A stretch of 64,000 bases of DNA from Aquipseudomonas guryensis. GTDB taxonomy: Bacteria; Pseudomonadota; Gammaproteobacteria; Pseudomonadales; Pseudomonadaceae. The notes under the pieces are model-generated. The model searched no databases, was not told where the DNA came from, and saw only the letters and a program-made list of their open reading frames with translations. Positions 8,202 through 23,420 of the stretch are shown piece by piece. Positions within the stretch are counted from its first letter, which is position 1, and every line of letters starts with the position of its first letter. The stretch spans positions 620,001 through 684,000 of the forward strand of contig NZ_JACJFN010000001.1 in assembly GCF_014164785.1 (NCBI RefSeq), in the 5' to 3' direction. A program made the translations under genes and the position numbers.

Positions 8202-8642
8202 TCACCAGGCCTTGTAGGGCAGGAACTTGCCGTTGAGCACGATCTGCACGCGGTCCCCCTTGGGGTCGGCAACCCGCGAGATATCCATGCTGAAGTCGAT
8301 GGCGCTCATGATGCCGTCGCCGAACTCCTCGTTGATCAGCTCCTTGATGGTGTCGCCGTAGACATTGATCATCTCGTAGAAGCGGTACACCAACGGGTCG
8401 GTCGGCACGCTCTTGTCCCAGTGCTTGTGCGGGAACGCCTGCAGGGCCAGGGCGACCTCGGCGGGCAGGCCCAGCCTGTGGCACAGGGCTTCGGCCTTGT
8501 CGGCCGGCATGCTGTTCATGCCCAGACAGGCCGAGGTGGTCCACACCGGCGACATCTCGATAGCGCGGGCCAGGTCGGCCCAGCTGAGGTCGAGACGCTG
8601 GCGGGCCTTGATGATGGCTGCGCTCATCTGCTGCTTGTCCAT
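8202..8642 (-). CDS. cynS: Cyanate hydratase (cyanase)
   Basis: A 146-aa protein. The N-terminal helix-turn-helix-like domain and C-terminal catalytic domain of cyanase are both present. Arg87, Glu90 and Ser113 have the spacing of the E. coli catalytic residues Arg96, Glu99 and Ser122. It converts cyanate and bicarbonate to ammonia and CO2 in the cytoplasm, both detoxifying cyanate and supplying nitrogen. No cynR regulator, cynT carbonic anhydrase or cyanate transporter gene is adjacent. It sits between hemE and the glutamate synthase genes and has its own terminator, so it is a solitary gene. The ammonia could be assimilated by the neighbouring GltBD system, but no shared regulation is visible. 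Confidence 0.95.
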   Translation of the reverse strand: MDKQQMSAAIIKARQRLDLSWADLARAIEMSPVWTTSACLGMNSMPADKAEALCHRLGLPAEVALALQAFPHKHWDKSVPTDPLVYRFYEMINVYGDTIKELINEEFGDGIMSAIDFSMDISRVADPKGDRVQIVLNGKFLPYKAW

Positions 8643-8810
8643 GGAAAAGCTCCTTCACGACAGTCATGGGCAGCGCCAGGCGGCGATGCCGGATAGGGTG
8701 TGTGAAGAGACGAAGCAGGAGTCGTACCAGGCCGACGACGGCCATGCCCAGCTCGTGCGGGCAGCGCACCGGGGTAGCCTTGGGGCTTTGTGTAGCGAGA
8801 GGATTGATCC

Positions 8811-8857
8811 GCGCGGCTAGCGGGCCTAGCCGCGCAGACGCCCCAGGATGGGGCGTC
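8811..8857 (-). terminator. Two tandem hairpins downstream of gltD
   Basis: Stem-loops 8837-8844/8850-8857 and 8811-8820/8826-8835 lie just after the gltD stop. Both are GC-rich and perfect, but no T-run follows, so they may end transcription weakly or protect the mRNA 3' end. Confidence 0.5.
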
Positions 8858-8862
8858 GAGGA

Positions 8863-10290
<1,428 letters not shown>

Positions 10291-10313
10291 TCATCAAACT
10301 ACTTCAGGCGCAA

Positions 10314-14759
<4,446 letters not shown>

Positions 14760-14867
14760 AGGGACTCTCACCAGGCTGCCTTTATAGGCAAATTGCTTTC
14801 TAATTCATCGACCTACCTGCCGCGCGCGCAGGAGCAAGCTCCAGCTTGGTGCAGGCAAAGGGCAGAC

Positions 14868-14896
14868 ATTGTACATACGCACCCCTGGCGTCACAA
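14868..14896 (-). promoter_or_regulatory. Probable sigma-70 promoter of gltBD
   Basis: On the minus strand TTGTGA (14891-14896) and TACAAT (14868-14873) are separated by exactly 17 bases. Transcription would start near 14861, leaving a leader of about 100 bases before gltB. Confidence 0.6.
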
Positions 14897-14908
14897 ATCT
14901 TCGTGACG
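14889..14908. promoter_or_regulatory. Inverted repeat over the gltB -35 box
   Basis: Perfect 6-bp arms CGTCAC/GTGACG with an 8-base centre. The left arm overlaps the proposed -35 hexamer of gltBD, a position suited to a regulator. The regulator is not known. Confidence 0.4.
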
Positions 14909-15004
14909 GCGGAATGAATTCTTATGTCGCACTAGCGAAAGGCAGCGACCGGCGGCTCGTGCTAGCACCGACCGGTCACCAAATGACAGGCAAATCACAG
15001 GCCA

Positions 15005-16603
15005 CTAACGAGCCTGCACAGCCTCTTGCTGAATACTGGCAAAACTGCGCGGCCACGGCTTGCCCGCCTGCACGCTAGCCGGCAGCGACTTGATCGCCGC
15101 TTGCGCCGCCGCCCGGCTGGAGAACTTGCCGTAGGTCACCACATACAGCGGCTGCCCCTGGTGGATCTTTTTGAAGTAACGGTACTCGGCGCCGTTCTTG
15201 TTCACAAAGGTCTGCGCACCTGCCTCGGAACGGGTACCGAGAATCTGCAGGGCAAACTGACTGGCTGGCTGCGCGCCATACCAACCGGTACTGGCAGAAC
15301 CAACCTTGGCCACCGCGACTGGTGCAGGCTTGACCTCTACCGGCTTGACTGCGGGAGCTGGCGCGGCAATAGGCCGCACCGGCTGAGTAACCGCAGCAAC
15401 CGGTTGCACTGGAGCAACCGGCACTGCAGGTACAGTCGGAGCGACTGGTGCTGGCGCGGCGACGGGATTCACCGGAGCAACAGGCTGAGCAGAAGGCAAA
15501 GCCGTCAGACTTTCCGCCTCACCGCCTTCTTCACCTTCGTCCATACCGGATGCCTGCGCCAAGGGCTCACGAATAACCGGCTGCGCCTCCCCCACCAGAG
15601 GCAAGGGCAACGGCTGACTGGTGCCGGCGAACTCTATGGCGGCGCCCCCCTCAGGCTTGGTAGCTGGCGCCGGCGCCGCACTCTCGGTTGCCGCTACGGG
15701 CGCCACCGCATCAGGCAGCACCGCCACTGGTGCATCTACAGCCGCAAGCTCCTGGCGCCCTTGCATGAACCAAGCGGCACCCAACCCAAGAATCACCACT
15801 GCCACCGCCAACAGATGCTTCTTCGGCAAACCCAGCGCACCACTTGCCGCGCTCGCTGCGCCGCGCTGCGCCAGCATCGCTTCGATCAGCACATCGCGCG
15901 CAACCTGATTGATCCCGCCCGGCCAGCCGCCGGAGCTGATATGGATATCGCTGATCTGGTCATCGGTAAGCAGCTCGATACCCTGACCTGCACCATCCAG
16001 GCGCTGCGCCAGATATTCGCGAGTTTCATCCTCGCTGTAAGGCAGCAGTTCGATCGCATGGAAGCGCTCCTCACCGTCAGCCAGGGCTTCCAGGCGCGAG
16101 ACAAGCTCAGGCTCGGCAAACAGGAATACATGCGGGCGAGCTTCGGCGGTACCCGCCGCCAGCGTCAGCAGACCTTCAATGGCAGCATCTGCCAACAGCT
16201 CGGCATCATCGACCAGCAGGTAGACTTCCTGACCTGTAAGCGCCAGCTGGGCAATGTGCGCCAGGATGCTCCGCACATCCAGCTGCTGAATCCCCAATCC
16301 CTGAGCGACCTGACGCAAGACACCGGCCACATCTCCCGCGCCACGTGCAGAGACAACCACGCTATGCACGGCCTGCTTGTTGGTACTTGCAACCAGCGCC
16401 TGACGCAACAGTGTCTTGCCGCTACCGAGCGGGCCAGTGACCACCAACAGCAGCTGACTGTAGCGCGCGAGATGATGCAACTGTCCAAGTACCGGCTTGC
16501 GCTGTGCAGGGAAGAAGCGAAAACCAGGGACGCGTGCAGCGAACGGGTCATGGCTGAACTGGTAGTGGCCCAGATAGGCCTCATCGGCATGCAGACTGGT
16601 CAT
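15005..16603 (-). CDS. damX: AAA ATPase with SPOR domain (DamX-like)
   Basis: A 532-aa inner-membrane protein. The N-terminal AAA/ExeA-like ATPase has Walker A GPLGSGKT at residues 57-64 and a Walker B-like LLVDDAE. One membrane segment follows (about residues 272-290, LLAVAVVILGLGAAW), then a long Pro/Ala/Val-rich periplasmic linker and a C-terminal SPOR domain that binds denuded septal peptidoglycan. DamX-type proteins act at the cell division site. The ATG at 16603 has GAGAG upstream and fits the family N-terminus better than the TTG at 16624. It starts 10 bases after the aroB stop and is the last gene of the pil-aro-damX run. Confidence 0.88.
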   Translation of the reverse strand: MTSLHADEAYLGHYQFSHDPFAARVPGFRFFPAQRKPVLGQLHHLARYSQLLLVVTGPLGSGKTLLRQALVASTNKQAVHSVVVSARGAGDVAGVLRQVAQGLGIQQLDVRSILAHIAQLALTGQEVYLLVDDAELLADAAIEGLLTLAAGTAEARPHVFLFAEPELVSRLEALADGEERFHAIELLPYSEDETREYLAQRLDGAGQGIELLTDDQISDIHISSGGWPGGINQVARDVLIEAMLAQRGAASAASGALGLPKKHLLAVAVVILGLGAAWFMQGRQELAAVDAPVAVLPDAVAPVAATESAAPAPATKPEGGAAIEFAGTSQPLPLPLVGEAQPVIREPLAQASGMDEGEEGGEAESLTALPSAQPVAPVNPVAAPAPVAPTVPAVPVAPVQPVAAVTQPVRPIAAPAPAVKPVEVKPAPVAVAKVGSASTGWYGAQPASQFALQILGTRSEAGAQTFVNKNGAEYRYFKKIHQGQPLYVVTYGKFSSRAAAQAAIKSLPASVQAGKPWPRSFASIQQEAVQAR

Positions 16604-16613
16604 GGAACTCTCG

Positions 16614-17717
16614 TTATTGATCAAGTTGTGCCACCAGAGCGCGGTAATCAGCGCTCAGCGTGGCATCCAACACTTCACGCGGAAATTCATCGGTCACGGT
16701 GGCATCGCCCATTCGGCGCAGCAACACCAGGCGCAGACGGCCATCGAGGACCTTCTTGTCTACCGCCATGTGTTCGAGGAAGTGCTCGGGGGTCATCTCA
16801 GCTGGTGGCACCACTGGCAGACCAGCCTTGATCAGCAGCCGCAACGCGCGATCTCGCTCATCCGAGGAAATCCACCCCAGGCGCGTAGACATCTCCAGTG
16901 CCATTGCAGTTCCAGCACCGACGGCCTCGCCATGCAGCCAGACGCCATAACCCATATGGGTTTCTATGGCATGGCCAAATGTATGGCCGAGATTAAGAAT
17001 CGCACGCAGACCAGACTCACGCTCATCCGCACCGACAACCCGCGCCTTGGCGGCGCAGGATCGCTCGATGGCCTCGATGAGCGCCTGACCATCGAGGGCA
17101 CGCAAAGCATCGATATGCTGCTCAAGCCAGGCGAGGAAGTCTTCGTCGCAAATCAGACCGTACTTGATCACTTCGGCCAATCCGGCGGACAACTCGCGCG
17201 CAGGCAGGGTCGCCAGCACTGCGGTATCGATAATTACGGCCTGAGGCTGATAAAAAGCCCCGACCATGTTCTTACCCAGCGGATGATTGATCCCGGTCTT
17301 GCCACCAACAGACGAGTCAACCTGGGACAGCAGTGTGGTCGGCACCTGAATGAAGTCCACACCACGCTGGTAACAAGCAGCAGCGAAGCCCGCCATATCA
17401 CCAATCACCCCGCCGCCCAGAGCGATCACGGTGGTACGGCGATCATGCCGAGCCTGCAGCAGGCCGTCGAAAATCAGCTGAAGAGTTTCCCATGTCTTGA
17501 AGGCCTCACCATCGGGCAACACGATTGCCATCAGTTCGCAGCCAGACAAACTGGCTTCGAGCTTTTGCAGATAGAGAGGAGCAACGGTTTCATTGGTGAC
17601 GATAGCCACCTGGCGACCCGTCAGATGCGCTTTGAACAGATCAGCACGAGCCAGCAGACCCGCACCTATGTAGATGGGATAACTGCGCTCACCTAGATCG
17701 ACTGTAAGAGTCCGCAT
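16614..17717 (-). CDS. aroB: 3-dehydroquinate synthase
   Basis: A 367-aa enzyme that converts DAHP to 3-dehydroquinate, the second step of the shikimate pathway, using NAD and a divalent metal. The N-terminal [15 protein letters not shown], the NAD-binding GGGVIGD, and the metal and substrate residues in [11 protein letters not shown] and [12 protein letters not shown] are all present. The ATG at 17717 follows a GGGGG ribosome binding site. The GTG at 17741 would add a poorly conserved tail. It sits between aroK and damX as in other gammaproteobacteria. Confidence 0.96.
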   Translation of the reverse strand: MRTLTVDLGERSYPIYIGAGLLARADLFKAHLTGRQVAIVTNETVAPLYLQKLEASLSGCELMAIVLPDGEAFKTWETLQLIFDGLLQARHDRRTTVIALGGGVIGDMAGFAAACYQRGVDFIQVPTTLLSQVDSSVGGKTGINHPLGKNMVGAFYQPQAVIIDTAVLATLPARELSAGLAEVIKYGLICDEDFLAWLEQHIDALRALDGQALIEAIERSCAAKARVVGADERESGLRAILNLGHTFGHAIETHMGYGVWLHGEAVGAGTAMALEMSTRLGWISSDERDRALRLLIKAGLPVVPPAEMTPEHFLEHMAVDKKVLDGRLRLVLLRRMGDATVTDEFPREVLDATLSADYRALVAQLDQ

Positions 17718-17767
17718 GACGCCCCCGCTATGAAAGGGCACTAGGATAGCGCAGTTAGGCCCTTCCT

Positions 17768-18286
17768 TTAATGGGGAGAAAGCGCATCAAGCCGGTCGAT
17801 GATTTCCTGAACCACCATGCGCGGCGGGCGCTCATCGGTCTCGACAATCACATCAGCGATCTCGCGGTACAACGGGTCGCGAATTTCCATCAGATTGGCG
17901 AGCACTTTAGCTGGGTCAGAGTTACGCAAAAGTGGACGATTGCGATCACGAGAGGTGCGATCCAGCTGCTGCTCAACCGAGGCATGCAGGTAAACCACGC
18001 GACCACCGGCACTGAGCGCCTGACGATTCTCCGCACGCAACACCACGCCCCCACCCGTCGCGATCACCGCACCCGAAAGCTCGCAAAGCTCCGCGATCAT
18101 CGATTGCTCGCGCTCACGAAAGCCTTGCTCACCCTCCACATCAAAGATCCAGGGAATATCAGCACCTGTGCGCTGCTCGATTTCCTTGTCTGAATCCTTG
18201 AACTGCAGCTTCAACTCTTTTGCCAACAAGCGCCCGATGGTGCTTTTACCAGCCCCCATCGGGCCAACCAGGATCAAATTCCGCAC
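17768..18286 (-). CDS. aroK: Shikimate kinase
   Basis: A 172-aa kinase that phosphorylates shikimate with ATP. Walker [10 protein letters not shown] is at residues 8-16, the Asp pair of the shikimate site in FKDSDKEIE follows, and the glycine-rich ATGGGVV loop and RDRNRPLL lid are visible. It starts 4 bases after pilQ and ends 50 bases before aroB. The link between aroKB and the type IV pilus genes is a conserved arrangement in Pseudomonas. The length is standard. Confidence 0.96.
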   Translation of the reverse strand: MRNLILVGPMGAGKSTIGRLLAKELKLQFKDSDKEIEQRTGADIPWIFDVEGEQGFREREQSMIAELCELSGAVIATGGGVVLRAENRQALSAGGRVVYLHASVEQQLDRTSRDRNRPLLRNSDPAKVLANLMEIRDPLYREIADVIVETDERPPRMVVQEIIDRLDALSPH

Positions 18287-18290
18287 AGCA

Positions 18291-20348
18291 TCACGGGCTC
18301 ACTGCAATGGCTTGGTTATTCATGATACGCGGAGTGAGGAACACCAGCAGCTCGGACTTGGAGTCCTGTACCACGTCGCGACGGAACAGGCGACCGATGT
18401 AAGGCATATCGCCCAGCAGCGGCACCTTGTCGACAGACTTGGACTGCGTGTTACTGAAAATACCACCGATTACGATGGTTTCACCATCGTTCACCAGCAC
18501 CTTGGCATTGACTTCGTTGGTCAGAATCGAAGGCGTACCATTCACTTGGTTGGAGAAGTCAGCCGCATCCTTGTTGACTTTCACTTCGATAATTACGCGA
18601 TTGTCTGGCGTGATTTGCGGGGTCACTTCCAAGGACAGGTTGGCCTCAGCGAAAGCCGTGGTGGCTGCACCACTGGAAGACGCTTCCGGATATGGAATCT
18701 TGGCGCCCTTGAGGATTTTGGCGGTCTCTTTGTCCGAGGTAACCACTTTCGGTTGGGAGATGATTTCACCGTTACCGGTCTTCTCCATGGCCGACAACTC
18801 AAGATCCAGCAGAGTGTTATCAGTAATAAAACCCAGATTCAGCCCCGCAGTACGACCAGCTGCACCTAGATCAACGAAGTTACCGGCTTGAAACTCCAGC
18901 GGATCTGTACCTTTCTCAACGCTGTTGGTGCCACCAGCAACCCAGTTGTTATCCCCGAGCCCTACACCACGCCACTCAACCCCCAGTTCTTTGTCAAAGT
19001 CCACATTCGCCTCAACGATGCGAGCTTCGACCATTACCTGACGCACCGGAATATCAAGCTGAGTCACGATACGACGCAGTTCGTCTATTCGCTCCTGAGT
19101 CAGATAAGCGATTAGGCTGTTGGTTCGATCATCGAAAATGATCTTGCCGCGCATATCCTGATCCATAGTCCCCTCTTCATTTGCATCCTCGAAGAGTTTG
19201 GCGATATCGGAAGCCTTGGCATAGTTCAACTGAACAACTTCACGGCGTAGCGGAGCAAGTTCAGCCAGCTGTTGCTTGGCCTCAAGCTCCTGACGCTCCC
19301 GCGCAGCGATCTCATCGGCCGGAGCCACCAGAAGCACATTACCAACCTTGCGCTTATCGAGCCCACGAGTCTTCAGCACCAGATCCAGTGCCTGATCCCA
19401 CGGCACATTCTGCAAACGCAGGGTGATATTGCCCTGAACCGTATCGCTGGCCACCAGGTTCAGATCGGTGAAGTCGGCAATTAGCTGAAGAACCGAACGA
19501 ACATCAATATCCTGGAAATTCAGCGACAACTTCTCACCGGAGTAGGCAAAGCGTTCAGATTTGCGCTTTTCAACATCATCCTGCGTGAGCGGCTTGATGC
19601 TGATGGTCAACTTATTATCTGCCTGGAAAACCAAGTAATCATAGAAACCGGTAGGTTCGACAGTTACGGTGGCGCCATCACCCTTGGCAACCGCATTAAC
19701 GAACTGAACAGGGGTAGCGAAGTCCTTCACGTCCAAGCGAGCACGCAGTGCTTCCGGCAGCTGGGTTTTGGCGAAGTCCAAACGAATCTTGCCACCCTGC
19801 TCTTGGATATCCGGACTCACTGCCGGATCAGACAAATCGATGACAACATTACCTTCGCCCATTTCGCCGCGCTGGAAGTCAATACCCTTGATTGCACGAC
19901 CGACGGGGGCATATGCCCGCACAGGCTGAGGAACCGCGTTTGAAGCACTCGATGCCGTACTTGCATTCGCAGCATCACCCACCACAACGTAAAGGTTCTT
20001 ACCATCGGCACGGGTACTGTATGGAACGAGAGTAGAGAGATTGATAATCAGACGAGTACGATCTTTTGCCTCTACAACTGTAACGCTACGCGCATTGCCC
20101 ACGCCGAGCTCACGATTCTTCGTACCCAGCTTATTGGCAACACCTGGCATATCCAGAGCGATTCGAGCAGGCTGCTCAATGGTGTAACCCCGCGGAGCGG
20201 CAACAGGCTCGTCGAATGTAAGCTTCAGCTCGACCTTGTCACCAGGTAGCGAAGCCACATCTAGAGCTTCGAGGTTTGCAGCCAATAATGCAGGCGCAAA
20301 CATGGCAACAACAAGCGAAATGCCAAGACGAGATAAAGAGCTATTCAT
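18291..20348 (-). CDS. pilQ: Type IV pilus secretin PilQ
   Basis: A 685-aa outer-membrane secretin through which the type IV pilus fibre leaves the cell. A Sec signal peptide (cleavage after PALLA), AMIN domains that bind peptidoglycan, N domains and the C-terminal secretin domain ending in [12 protein letters not shown] are all visible. The chosen ATG matches the N-terminus of P. aeruginosa PilQ; in-frame ATGs at 20387 and 20447 would bury the signal peptide. It is about 30 residues shorter than the P. aeruginosa protein as I recall it, mainly in the variable loop of the secretin half. The gene is distinctly less GC-rich than those outside the block. Confidence 0.95.
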   Translation of the reverse strand: MNSSLSRLGISLVVAMFAPALLAANLEALDVASLPGDKVELKLTFDEPVAAPRGYTIEQPARIALDMPGVANKLGTKNRELGVGNARSVTVVEAKDRTRLIINLSTLVPYSTRADGKNLYVVVGDAANASTASSASNAVPQPVRAYAPVGRAIKGIDFQRGEMGEGNVVIDLSDPAVSPDIQEQGGKIRLDFAKTQLPEALRARLDVKDFATPVQFVNAVAKGDGATVTVEPTGFYDYLVFQADNKLTISIKPLTQDDVEKRKSERFAYSGEKLSLNFQDIDVRSVLQLIADFTDLNLVASDTVQGNITLRLQNVPWDQALDLVLKTRGLDKRKVGNVLLVAPADEIAARERQELEAKQQLAELAPLRREVVQLNYAKASDIAKLFEDANEEGTMDQDMRGKIIFDDRTNSLIAYLTQERIDELRRIVTQLDIPVRQVMVEARIVEANVDFDKELGVEWRGVGLGDNNWVAGGTNSVEKGTDPLEFQAGNFVDLGAAGRTAGLNLGFITDNTLLDLELSAMEKTGNGEIISQPKVVTSDKETAKILKGAKIPYPEASSSGAATTAFAEANLSLEVTPQITPDNRVIIEVKVNKDAADFSNQVNGTPSILTNEVNAKVLVNDGETIVIGGIFSNTQSKSVDKVPLLGDMPYIGRLFRRDVVQDSKSELLVFLTPRIMNNQAIAVSP

Positions 20349-20401
20349 CAGCCTGTTCCATTCTGCAGATCTATAATTGTTTTTCATGATTGACCCCGCC
20401 A

Positions 20402-20929
20402 TTAAGAGCGCTCTTTGAGAGTTAGACTGCGAGGACGCTCGAGCCATCCACCCTCACCATCGGGAACAATTTCAGTCACATCCACTTTTGCCTCGTCAAT
20501 CAGGGTCACTCGACCGTGATTGCGCCCCAGATAGTCACCAACCTTGACTCGATGCACGCCACCCGCACCGCGAACCAGTGCATAAGTGGCACCATCATTG
20601 GCCAAGGTTCCAACCATCTCGAAAGTTTCAATGTTGAAGCCTTCCAAGAACTGACGAACACGCGCTTCATCAGGCTTGATATCTTTCGAGCCTTTCTGCT
20701 GCGCAGCAAGATCAATCTTAATCGGCGGCTGGAACGGACTGCGCAGCGCCGCGGCGCCATAAGTAAAAGCTTCATAAGGCTGGAATTTCGGCAAAGGCTC
20801 TATGGAACCTTTGGGGCGAGCACGCTCCTGATCCATAAACGCTTGCAGATCAGAAAAATCATTGCCCCCCAGGCAACCGGACAAAGCAGAAGCCAGAAAA
20901 AAACTAAAGAATAAACGAGCCACTGTCAT
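20402..20929 (-). CDS. pilP: Type IV pilus assembly lipoprotein PilP
   Basis: A 175-aa inner-membrane lipoprotein with lipobox ALSGC (Cys19), a flexible Pro-rich segment, and a C-terminal beta-domain with the family features GDYLGRNHGRV. It links the PilN-PilO dimer in the inner membrane to the secretin PilQ. The start overlaps the pilO stop by four bases. It lies in the fixed order pilM-N-O-P-Q, reading 5' to 3' on the minus strand. Confidence 0.95.
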   Translation of the reverse strand: MTVARLFFSFFLASALSGCLGGNDFSDLQAFMDQERARPKGSIEPLPKFQPYEAFTYGAAALRSPFQPPIKIDLAAQQKGSKDIKPDEARVRQFLEGFNIETFEMVGTLANDGATYALVRGAGGVHRVKVGDYLGRNHGRVTLIDEAKVDVTEIVPDGEGGWLERPRSLTLKERS

Positions 20930-21549
20930 TTCTTCAGCTCCTGGTCGTTGTATCGATAGGTCTTCGCCAGAACGCTCATGCGCAACCGTGAAACACTATC
21001 TGCCTCAGCTGGTTTAATCTCGAAATCGTGCAGCGTCACAATTCGCGGCAGGCTGGCAACACCGCTGACAAAGGTGGCCAAGTCGTGATAACCACCCACA
21101 ACCGATATCTGGATTGGAAGCTCAATATAGAATTGCTGGACCACCTCCGGCTGGAGCTTGATCTCCTCAAACTCCAAGCCGCTACCCAAACCAGTCCTGG
21201 TGATGTCCTCAAGCAAGCCGGGCACTTCAGTATCACTGGGCAATTGCCGTAGCAATGCACCAAATGACTCTTCCATTTCCTTCATCTGAACCTTGTAAGC
21301 ATCCAGGTTAGCCGCCTGAAAAGCCTTGCTGGAGAACTGCTGCTTCAGCGTACCCTCTTCAGCACGCTTAACATCCAACTGCCCCTGCAGATCCTGAAGG
21401 TAAAGATAATAGCCGAGAGCAACCGCACCGATTAGCAGCAGTATGCAAGCGATGCACTTAATCGCAACAGGCCAGGAACCTACATTATTAAAATCAAGAT
21501 CTGACAGCTCAAACTTCTTTAAGGACTCCAGAGACTCAGAAAGGCTCAT
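20926..21549 (-). CDS. pilO: Type IV pilus inner-membrane alignment protein PilO
   Basis: A 207-aa bitopic inner-membrane protein. It has a short cytoplasmic N-terminus, one membrane segment (about residues 30-50, with LLLIGAVALGYYL), a periplasmic coiled coil and a ferredoxin-like C-terminal domain. PilO dimerises with PilN to form the alignment subcomplex of the pilus machine. The ATG overlaps the pilN stop by one base and the gene overlaps pilP by four bases. Length and layout are normal for Pseudomonas. Confidence 0.95.
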   Translation of the reverse strand: MSLSESLESLKKFELSDLDFNNVGSWPVAIKCIACILLLIGAVALGYYLYLQDLQGQLDVKRAEEGTLKQQFSSKAFQAANLDAYKVQMKEMEESFGALLRQLPSDTEVPGLLEDITRTGLGSGLEFEEIKLQPEVVQQFYIELPIQISVVGGYHDLATFVSGVASLPRIVTLHDFEIKPAEADSVSRLRMSVLAKTYRYNDQELKK

Positions 21550-22171
21550 TATTTTTTACCCCCTGCTTTGCCCTGTGCTTTTTTCTTGCCGCCTTTCTCG
21601 ATAACAACCTCTTCTTCAGCCTCTTCACCCGGCCGAGTCTGTTTGACTGTGAGCTTGAATACGTTGGCCTGATCAACCGCTCCAGCGGTGACCGCCTTGA
21701 CCTCAGTCAAGTTCGGCTCTTTCAGCCAGTCGGAGGAGTCCAGATTACGCATCAGGTTGGAGACTCGATTATTCGACTCTGCAGCCCCCATGATGGCAAT
21801 CGACTTGCCCGTCATTTTCAGATCGGTGAAGTAGACACCATCAGGCAAGGTACGTACGAACTGATCGAAAACCCGGCCAATGATCGGACGATTACCCTGC
21901 AGGTCCTGGATAATTTTCATCCGCTCCAGCAGCTGTTCACGGCGAGTCTTCAGCTCGCTGATCTCTTTGATCCGAGCATCAAGCACAGCAATTTCCTTGC
22001 GTACGAATTCGTTACGCGCAGTCTGTTGCTCAATGGCCGAGTTCAAATATTGACCGGCGAGAAATACCACGCCAGCCGAAACCACAAGCACGCCACCAAG
22101 GGCCACCAGAAAACGCTGCTTGCGCTCTTCTCGCAGCTGTTCGCGCCAGGGAAGAAGGTTGATCCGTGCCA

Positions 22172-22172
<1 letters not shown>
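21549..22172 (-). CDS. pilN: Type IV pilus inner-membrane alignment protein PilN
   Basis: A 207-aa bitopic protein. The N-terminal motif ARINLLPWRE (residues 2-11) is the conserved peptide that docks into the groove of cytoplasmic PilM. One membrane segment follows (VALGGVLVVSAGVVFLAG), then a coiled coil and a ferredoxin-like domain. The C-terminus carries an unusual lysine/glycine-rich tail (KGGKKKAQGKAGGKK) beyond the folded domain, making it slightly longer than the P. aeruginosa protein as I recall it. Start and stop overlap pilM and pilO. Confidence 0.95.
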
Positions 22173-23263
<1,091 letters not shown>

Positions 23264-23318
23264 TTACGGACTATTTATGTTTTTCCACATTAAATAGCAG
23301 TCTTGACAGAAGCGCAAA

Positions 23319-23348
23319 TGGCTACCCTGCAAAAAAACCGCTTATAAT
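23319..23348 (+). promoter_or_regulatory. Possible mrcA promoter
   Basis: A perfect TATAAT at 23343-23348, about 70 bases before the mrcA ATG. The best -35 at a workable distance is TGGCTA (23319-23324), a poor match. A perfect TTGACA at 23303 is too far away (34 bases). Confidence 0.35.
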
Positions 23349-23420
23349 GTGAACAGTTTTTCTCTTTTCGCACCAACCAGCGCTTAACCCATTCTTTTAT
23401 CTGGAAATCCAAGAGCCCTA

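Noticed and set aside
23303..23348. TTGACA at 23303 with TATAAT at 23343 as one promoter
   Set aside because: The spacer is 34 bases, twice the working distance.
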